NCBI GenBank assembly: GCA_036873135.1
Contig: JAPTYO010000005.1
Location: 5,310,166 to 5,374,165 of the forward strand
Length of the DNA stretch: 64,000 bases
From: Clarkia xantiana subsp. parviflora
Lineage: Eukaryota; Streptophyta; Magnoliopsida; Myrtales; Onagraceae
Reading direction: 5' to 3'
Part shown: one piece after another, positions 56,547 to 64,000 of the stretch
Position numbering within the stretch: the stretch's first letter is position 1
How the letters are laid out: each line of letters opens with the position of its first letter
Position numbers and translations under genes: made by a program
Notes under the pieces: generated by a model
What the model was told of the DNA's origin: nothing
The model's database searches: none
Seen by the model: the letters and a program-made list of their open reading frames with translations, nothing else

Positions 56547-58811
56547 TCACATTGCCATATTCTGTGGCTGTGAAGCGTATACCTCCCTTGCATTTGATGC
56601 CTGCCCCCCTGCACCTATCCCTCCGTGGACGACATTAATAGTCCCCCTTTTTTGAGGAGGTTTAACGTCGTCAGCTTTTCCTTTTCCTTTCTCCATGGTG
56701 GATAGCCTAGGGGGTTGGGATCTCTCTCTTTTGTTGCCGGTGTTGACGTAATGCTTCAGATTGCCTTGTTGTATCTCCTTATCTATTTTTTCCCTCAGAT
56801 CATTGCATTGATTCGTATGGTGACCCTTTGCCTCGGGGAAGTTGCAATATTTGTCCGGGCTTGGTCCTATCTGAGCATATATCTTTCTATGAGGTGGTAC
56901 CCATAATCCAGTGTCCTTCATCTCTCTGAGGATGACCGTTGGCGGAGCATTTAAGGGCACAAATTTAATGGCGTTTACGCTGTCTGGTCTTTTTCCCTCA
57001 TTGAAGCCTCTTGGTTTCTGGGCAGGTATCCAATTCCTCTGCCTTTGGTTGGGTGGCAGCTGCTGTTGTTGTTGCTGCCTTCCCTTATTACCCTTGTTAG
57101 CTTCGCTTTTACCTGCCATGGCTGCTACGTTTACACACCTTGCTGACTTCACTCTTTCGAGATCAATATGTGCCTTGACTCGAGCAGCTAATTCGTCAAC
57201 TGAGGTAACCATATCTAGAGCCATGCTATCTGCTAAGGACGTACCCCAACGTCCTAGGTTTTTGACAAATGCTCTTATGATTTCTCCTTCCGTGAAGTCG
57301 GCATTAATCTCAGCTATGTTCTGGTTGAAACGGGTGTAGTAGCTTGCCATCGTCTCTTGGTCTTCTTGCTTGACGTCGTCAATGGCCGTCCAATTTTCAT
57401 GGATCTTCCTCTCTCCCAAGTACCTTTGTATAAATATGTCATTTAGCTGTCTCCATGAGCTTATAGAAGCTCTTGGAAAGCTGTAGAACCAGTGCGCCGC
57501 CGGTCCTATCAGTGTTGTCGAGAAAGACAACGCCATCAATCTTTCATCTCTACTCCTTCCCATAAACGATGATTCTTGCTGCTGCACGTGTTCCACGGGG
57601 TCACCTTTGCCATTATATTTTTCAATCTTGGCTGGGGTTACACCACCTGGGAATCGAACATCTATTAGCTCATTCACCAAGGGGTGGGATGCCTCTTCAC
57701 TCAAACTGAAAAGGGATTTGTTTTTGGACTCGTTCATCTTTTTGGCAATCAACTCCCCAATCTCTTCCATAGTCACCGGGACCCTTGGAGGCTCAACACT
57801 GTCCTCATGGTTTCTGGGATAGTAGTCATCCTGGTAGGGCTGGTCTTGGGGATTCTGTTGGTATTGGAAACCATAGGGTGACGGGTGTTGCTGCCTCCAA
57901 TGCTGAGGTGTTGGCACATGTTCGAAGTCTTGATCTCCAAATTGCTCTCCAGGGGCTGGCTGTTGGAATGTTTGTTGTGGAGGTGCCATTGTGTGATGCC
58001 TTCCGCTACCTGGTCTCGACGGTGGTTCCTGATGTCTGGGTGTTGGCATCTGTTCCTGCGAGAGGTGGACTGATGGTTGTCTTGCACGAGGTGTTGGAAC
58101 CTGGCGCGCTTCTTCCTGATCGGGTTGCTGCCTTGTCGAAGTGTGGGGACGGTGTCCCTCACTCTGATCTGCTCTGGGGGGGGGGGGGGGTTCCTTTTCG
58201 GGCCTTGGTATGATGGAACTACTGGGGGCGGTCCATGCCTTCTAGCTCTCATCGCTTCTCTGTATGCTATCAATTCGTCGATTGCCAACATAAATCCCTG
58301 GTTCTTCTTGCGAGTACATCGGCTGCCCTGATGGCGCATATGTGTGCCTGTTGAACATAGGCATATCATATGACAGAATTTTGTTTCGTGGCATCCTGAA
58401 TGGATGCTCCTGCTGGGGCATGCCGCGAGGGAAATGTCGTTGTTGACTCATGTGGTGTGTTCTCCTTGTGTGTGAGGTAGCACTGGTGGCTATACTCATG
58501 CTCGGGTGGCGTCTCACCGATGGTGTTGATGCATCAGAAGACTCCTCCTTGGTAACTGATATCGGTGGTACCTCTTGAGCATTCATAACTGGTGGTTCAT
58601 GTTGTTGCCTTTGGATTGGTGGCACCTCCTAATGAACAGTTGCTGGTGGTACCTCTTGAGGGGGTGGTATATCTTGAGGGGGTGGGGCGTTTGCTTCTGC
58701 TGCTGGTCTTGAAGCTCCTGGTACTCTACTAGCTGGATGCCTTGGAGGCCTCGAACTCTCCGGAGGAGGGTCGTTACCTATAGAGCCGCTTCCTATCATC
58801 GATCTTGTCAC
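56547..58811 (-). CDS. Gypsy Gag (element 2, first copy)
   Basis: The main frame is 56547-58049 (500 residues): a glutamine-rich N-terminus, the retrotrans_gag core (AKIEKYNGKGDPVEHVQQQE, LIGPAAHWFYSFPRASISSW, QLNDIFIQRYLGERKI), then the knuckle-like YCNFPEAKGHHTNQCNDLRE. The proline-rich start continues in other frames to 58811, with frameshifts near a G run at 58179-58190 that could be a sequencing slip. The core is intact. Confidence 0.85.
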
Positions 58812-58851
58812 TGCCAGGCTTTCTAGTTCAAGTCACACAGAACGGCGCCAA

Positions 58852-59473
58852 TGTTGGGACTTGGTCTCTCGCGGTCCGATCTAGGCGGCCTTGTAGTCGA
58901 GTCGAGTCCCTTTCTTCCTTCTTAGTAGTGTCGATCCGGTCTTCCAAGCTCTCCTTACCTGCACAAGGGGCAGTGCCAGAGAGGAGAGAGGGGGGGGTGT
59001 CTCTGGCGTACCTTCTCTGATGCTTAAATGAGAACAATATTCTAGAGAGATAAAACTTAGAGAGAAGTCAGAGCTCCAGTCTCTCCATCCGAGATCGTGT
59101 TCAGAATGAAGGACCTAGGCCCCTATTTATAGAGTTTTGGAATCTGGCATCAGAGGGGCCCACATTTTTGGGTGGGCCCGCACAGAGATAGGGAGAAATT
59201 AAACATACGCGGGTACTCCGGGCAGTAGTGTCCGGGGGTGGAGGGGTCGCAGCGGGAGCGTCGGTCCCGTAGGACACCGGACGGGTCCGGAAGCGTTGCG
59301 TCTGGACCCGTCCGGTTGCTCCGGGCGAGGCCGGCGCAACCGGACAAGCCCGATTGCTTTATAGCAACCGGTCGAGTCGTGTATGTTTCTCAGGATCAAG
59401 TGGACTTACCTCAAGGTCGACGGGGCGACCATGTTTAAGCCTTAGTGATGTCCAATCGGGTGTATATCCATCC
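58852..59473 (-). mobile_element. 5' LTR of gypsy element 2
   Basis: The plus strand reads TGTTGGGACTTGGTCTC...GTATATCCATC. The internal side has CGGCGCCAA, the inverse of a TTGGCGCCG primer site. The outer flank is the leader of a Copia unit, so element 2 inserted in that leader. A matching 3' LTR was not found to the left, so element 2 is truncated. Confidence 0.8.
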
Positions 59474-59556
59474 TATCCGATGCAAGCAATTATATTTTTC
59501 AAAATGTTTTAAATTATCTCTCTGATTGTCGCATGATTGTGAATATGTTAGTATCG

Positions 59557-60141
59557 ATGGCTGCAATTAACAATGTGATCTCCCAAATGAATATAGGGAT
59601 CAGATTGAATGGTGAAATTATAAGATTTGGAATAAGCGTGTAAAGATGGTGGTTACTGAAATGAAAGGTCTAAATCATTTGACCCCTAAGAAAGTTAGGC
59701 ATGAGGTTGATCTCACTGATGAGCAAAGGAAATCCCATGACGAGTGGGATGCCAAGGACCTTGATATTCGTTCCGCCTTGATGACTATGCTGGAGGATGA
59801 CATACTCTATGGGTATGATTATCTTGATTCTACTAAAGATCTGTGTGATGGTCTCAAAGCAGGGTTCGATGTTTACACCACTGCCCAGAAGCAGTCGTTA
59901 AACATCGCTTTAGAGTCGTACAAAATGAATCCATAGCATACTATGAAGCAGCACATTTGGCATATGCCTAACATGCTCGATGAACTCAAGGAGGCAGGGG
60001 AGACTATGTTTGAGGAACATAATGTCTAATGTGTCATTCGCTCTTTGCCTGACTCTTGGAGCAACACGAAAATGCACCTTACCCATGCTACGCAACTCGA
60101 TACGCTCGAGGCAATAAGAGTTCATCTCGAGTTGGAAGAGG
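59557..60141 (+). pseudogene. Copia Gag, second copy, truncated by an LTR
   Basis: Begins MAAINNVISQMNIGIRLNGE, shifts frame, then reads VVTEMKGLNHLTPKKVRHEV, DVYTTAQKQSLNIALESYKM and (after a stop) HATQLDTLEAIRVHLELEE. It runs directly into the LTR at 60142 about 15 codons earlier than the copy at 52515 does. Confidence 0.78.
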
Positions 60142-61437
60142 TGTTAGCATATGATGACTGGGCGTAGTAAATGGAAGCCCATTAATATGTAATGTTACCT
60201 GAGACAATTAGGTAAATGTCACATTAAGAAAATTGGGCTAGACTCAACTCCCAATTGACATGAGAGGCCCAATATTGGGCCTCCCTTATACACTAGGCTG
60301 GCCGAATATTAGGAGTGGGCAAAGTGGAATTTTGTCCACTTTGCTCCTCCTATAAATAGGGAGTGTTAGGGGTTTTATTAGGTAATTGACATCCCTCCTT
60401 TGAGGCAATTTGAGAGAAATCCCTCCTCCCTAGAAACCACCATATTCGGCCGAACCTAACCCCTTCACCAATGGTGTGCCAATTTGCTTTGAGCAAACAC
60501 TCCAAAGATCTGTCCCTGCCGAGAATCGATCAGGGGTTTTGCTATGGAAACTATACCGCGTAGGGCTTCCTTAACAAGAACCTCTACGGTTTCTATCCGG
60601 TGGATTGAGAACTCCCTCAGCAAGATCTTGGGACTATGGAAAGAGTATAAGGTATGTGCACATCTTCCGTTGCGTAATTCTGATTACTAGCATGTACCCT
60701 ATTTGAGTTTCCGTAGTACTTAGCCCTGTAATCCAACAGTGGTATCAGAGCCTGTGTTAGGAGTTCATGATTTTGATAAATTGATGTTCTTGATTTTAAA
60801 CATTATGGTCGAAATTTTAAGTAGTGAAAATTTAAAATTTCCGAATTTTATAATTGTAAGTGCCGAAATTTTCATGATGTTCTTAGTAAAATTTGATGTT
60901 CATGATCTTCGAGAAAAACGTGACTTTATCAAAATCAAACATTGGATTGTAGATCTTAGTAAAATTTGATCTTGAAATTTGACCACTTATTTCCAATTGG
61001 TGTTTTTCGGCCGAAACCTAGGAAAATTGCTAGGTAAACTATTTAATTTATTAAGCCCCAAGTTTTACAATATTCGGCTGAAACATATGTTAATATTGTT
61101 TACCATATTTTAATTTTTATTAGAGGTAAAAATATATATATAATTGAAAATATATGGATAGATTCACATTAATATATAGAAATATATATAACTATCCATA
61201 TATCTTGCTAAATTATAGGGATAAAGATATTAATGATAGATTTAGTTACCTAAAAGATTAAGAAATTATATTGTCAACATATTTATTTCCCTATTAAATA
61301 TATTGACAACAAATATATATATATATTGTTGATTGGTTTATATCTTATAGAAAGAATATTGGCAATAAATATATATATATATATATATAGATCTAGCCGA
61401 ATTTATTATATATATATATATATATATATATGTCATA
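60142..61437 (+). mobile_element. Complete Copia LTR, primer site and leader
   Basis: The LTR 60142-60738 starts TGTTAGCATATGATG and ends AATCCAACA, followed by TGGTATCAGAGCC. The leader to 61437 is like that at 49854 (both have GTGTTAGGAGTTCA and CATGATGTTCTT) and ends in (AT)n runs. It is cut by the Copia tail that follows. Confidence 0.82.
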
Positions 61438-62025
61438 CAGTTGGTGAAAAACACTGCCCATTATTCGAAGACAAAGCACATTAAGAGACGTTATCATTTC
61501 ATTCGGAAGACAGTGGAAGATGGCGAGATGTGTTTAGAGAAGATAGAGGTGTGAAGAATCTAACACACATGTTAACAAAATGTATTGATGTTGGGAAACT
61601 GAGGTTGTACAAAACATTGGTTGGTCTTCTGTAGCTGTTTCAGAAGACGCGCGGCTGGTAAAGATTCTGAAGTTGAAGAGAAATTCTTTTTTTGGGAGGC
61701 TTACTTGGAAGATTAAATCAGTAGCCAAGTGGGAGAATGGTTGAGTTGTGGATCCAGATTCAATAATTGGGCAGAATTGTTTGGACCGACCTGAGTTATT
61801 ATAGTTTATGAGTTTATTCTTTGCAGCTAATCATAGTGTTGTATTCTCTGTAAAGTGTAACCTAGGGATAATCAATAAATCGCCAGCCGTCATTGCCTGT
61901 AGACTAGGTCGAATTGACCTAATCACATTAAATCTTATATTTTCTATTACTTTTTTTCTTAATCGTTTGTAAGTGTTGAGTGAATCGATCTTAATAACAT
62001 CAACTAGGCTCGCTCCATGTATATA
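61438..62025 (+). mobile_element. Copia RNase H tail and LTR beside the synthase pseudogene
   Basis: Reads [29 protein letters not shown] and, after a frameshift, GVKNLTHMLTKCIDVGKL, the C-terminal end of Copia pol. A purine tract, AAGTGGGAGAA, and an LTR from about 61737 follow. It replaces the last exon of the pseudogene and is the same family as 14290-14687. Confidence 0.7.
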
Positions 62026-62559
62026 TACACATACTTGTCATTTGTTATTAACTTCCATTTAAGAGAAAAAGGAACAAACCTTAATCGACATGAGCTTATA
62101 TAGCTTCTAGATTCGAGGAATTTGAACCGCATCCTCGGATAGTTGATACCCCATAAAGTAGAGGGTTACAACAACTATTGGCTCCAAGGCACATGAGTAA
62201 ACCGCATTAGCCACATATTCATAGCCACCGATTCCTTTCTGGACCACACCGCTTCGTTCCAATAAGACTTGATTAAATCTAACCACTTCACTGTGGACAT
62301 CATGACAAGAGAGGAAACCAAATTAGACAAAGCCAAAGTTAAAGACATGAACAACATCTTACAATTGTAGTTGCTTGACCCATCACGCACCGAACTTGAC
62401 ATGCAAATGCCTCGTCTCCTACCTCATGGATCATACTAGTAATTGCTGAGTAGTATCTAACGTTCTCAGAACAAACTTCTTCATCGGAGCTGTTATTCTC
62501 TTCTTCTATTGTTTCCCAAGTACCTGTTTTTAGGGGTAGTTTTACTAACAATCACTGAC

Positions 62560-62960
62560 TAGGTTTAGCTGACCCCGACCAGGGTCGAATCCAATTGGCT
62601 AGGTCCGACACTGGGTCGGGGTCGGCTGGATCCATCGATCCCGACCTAGGGTCGGACCTAGCTCCGAGCTAGGTCAATTATGTCGATTGAGTTCATTTGG
62701 GGTTCGATTTTGATATTTTAGTACTAAATTAAACAAAATAAAAGTTAGAATGTATTTGAGGGTCTAAATTGAACAAAATCAAAAGTTTAGGTTGGATTAC
62801 GTGACTTGCACATGTCATTTAACGGCCAAAACTAACGGCCCAACTGACGGAAGTACCATAAGCCAACAAAGTTCAAACGTTTGGTACCAAAAGTATACAA
62901 AAAAATAAATCTTGTACCAAAAGTCACATTCGGTCAAACATGTTGTAAGAAATATATATA
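62560..62960. repeat. Repeat insertions truncating exon 11 of the pseudogene
   Basis: 62560-62690 is rich in GGGTCGG/CCGACC and CTAGGTC words, resembling 4560-4760. 62700-62960 resembles one arm of the Mutator-like MITE at 44669 (AAATTGAACAAAATCAAAAG, TTACGTGACTTGCACATGTC). Confidence 0.5.
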
Positions 62961-63032
62961 TTTCACCCTTATATATTATGCTACATTACATTGATCATTG
63001 CCTATAAGTATAGCTGTACAAGGACAAACACG

Positions 63033-63286
63033 CACTACAAGAAATCTAGTCGTTTGTGACAGATTTACTTGTGAGCAACAAATAACCTTAGTTGTAAGAT
63101 AACAAAGAAAATCCCTTACAAATACAACATTGTTTTTTTTTTAAGGGACTGACTCTTAACAAAAAGTTTAGCTAGAAACTTATTTAAAAATTTTGTAAGG
63201 AATTTCCCTAAGAACTTAATAAAAACCTTTGTAAATTCTTATAATTTATGAAAGATTGTTTTCATTGAAAAAAAAAATTCATAGTG
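63033..63286. mobile_element. CACTA-like MITE in the pseudogene
   Basis: Starts CACTACAAGAAATCTAGTCG and ends TTCATAGTG. It closely resembles the MITE at 12558-12849 but sits in a different intron, so the two inserted separately. No clear 3-bp duplication. Confidence 0.6.
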
Positions 63287-64000
63287 AGGGATCGATCGAG
63301 GTGTTACTGCACTGTTGATTTGAACATTCTTGTGTTATCGAAATTGTCTTTGTAATTCTCTATGTTTCTCATTTTTGCCAACCGCTCCATATCCGCGTGA
63401 TAAGGAAATCTTAAACCATGATCCACCTGAAACAATATACATAAAAATGAACACTGTTGTAATTCTGCAATGGTGCCGAGCCACGCCCAACAGACTATTA
63501 GAGAATAACTATATATGCATGTGGGGTTTTATTCTAAAACCAATTGGTGATAGGAGGTGTTATCCTACTTGTTTATATAGTTCTATAACTAACCCAACAT
63601 CATCGGTGTGAAACTCCAGACTCACAGTGAAGTCTGTTTATTTCAACAAGCACTACCCCTACTTATTTGCTTAAATACACCATGAGAACACATATCTCTT
63701 TTTTAAATGCTTCCCAAACCCTTGCTCTTATGCATATTTAGGACAATCAAGCATACTCTTTCTGAGGAAAGATCCAGTCTAAAAATATATCTCTTCCAAA
63801 ATGATTTCATCGCCATATATAATTATTTGTGAAGCCTTGTACAGTTCCAAAACAGGGCCAGTTTTGCCCAAATATCCTTCCAGGGTGTTTCGGAAATGAT
63901 AGTCAATAGAAAATTGTCTTAGTGCACCTATAAAGTATACATAAACATGTAGTTTAAAAAAATAGCAATTTGGTTATGCCGGAAGAAATGAAAGATGTCA

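Larger units (their letters stand above)
62090..63927 (-). pseudogene. KSL: Second kaurene-synthase-like gene, broken
   Basis: Four pieces match exons of the intact gene in order. 63927-63779 matches exon 8 (ALRQFSIDYHFRNTLEGYLG) but ends in a stop. 63426-63308 matches exon 9 (VDHGLRFPYHADMERLAKMR), with one extra codon. 62545-62363 is the 3' half of exon 11 (SSDEEVCSENVRYYSAITSM), with the DDxxD half gone. 62285 to about 62110 is exon 12 (KWLDLIKSYWNEAVWSRKES), with a frameshift, then YVANAVYSCALEPIVVVTLY and a stop before the NSE/DTE motif. Exon 10 and the last exon are missing; earlier exons would lie beyond the window. Note EPIVV keeps the PIV isoleucine. Confidence 0.85.

Noticed and set aside
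57785..58331. Long plus-strand open frames opposite the second gypsy gag
   Set aside because: They are antisense shadows of the low-complexity Gag N-terminus on the minus strand and show no family motif.
60738..60755. TGGTATCAGAGCC words at many places, which could suggest tRNA genes
   Set aside because: They are primer-binding sites next to LTRs; no cloverleaf could be drawn around them.

Overview
This is plant nuclear DNA, almost certainly from a eudicot. It holds one spliced gene of the ent-kaurene synthase type, a broken relative of that gene at the right edge, and a dense stack of plant LTR retrotransposons and MITEs. No bacterial-style genes, rRNA, tRNA or CRISPR arrays were seen. All work was by eye, so splice sites and element ends are good to a few bases and family names rest on motifs.

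Layout. 1-4261: a Ty3/gypsy LTR lodged in a decayed Copia pol, followed by its 3' LTR. 5873-15777 (minus): a 13-exon diterpene synthase gene that splices in silico to an uninterrupted ~799-residue protein. Its introns carry a TRIM (9729-10193), a small LTR element with TATA...TATA ends (11344-12472), a CACTA MITE (12558-12849) and a Copia LTR (14290-14687). 16404-21601: a young Copia element with identical 171-bp LTRs, flanked by a 99-bp direct duplication instead of the usual 5 bp. 22026-40029: an 18-kb Ty3/gypsy element (minus) with a perfect 5-bp target duplication. It has gag-protease-second gag, no visible RT or integrase, an antisense spliced gene, and a nested Copia (about 27965-35570).

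40748-44156: a tandem TRIM array, LTR-int-LTR-int-LTR, with the same solo gypsy LTR in both internal units. 44669-45205: a Mutator-like fold-back MITE. 46585-61440: stacked Copia LTR-gag units, a hAT MITE, a fragment of plastid petD, and a second gypsy element with the same gag-protease-gag order and an array of hairpins. 62090-63927: remains of a second, same-orientation kaurene-synthase-like gene with frameshifts and stops.

How it works together. The only likely host function is class I diterpene synthesis: ionisation of a bicyclic diphosphate such as ent-copalyl diphosphate in the plastid. The tandem arrangement of an intact and a dead copy points to a local diterpene synthase family eroded by transposons. 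The most unusual signals are the duplicated-gag gypsy elements, the 99-bp target duplication, the compensated hairpin array and the TRIM tandem array.
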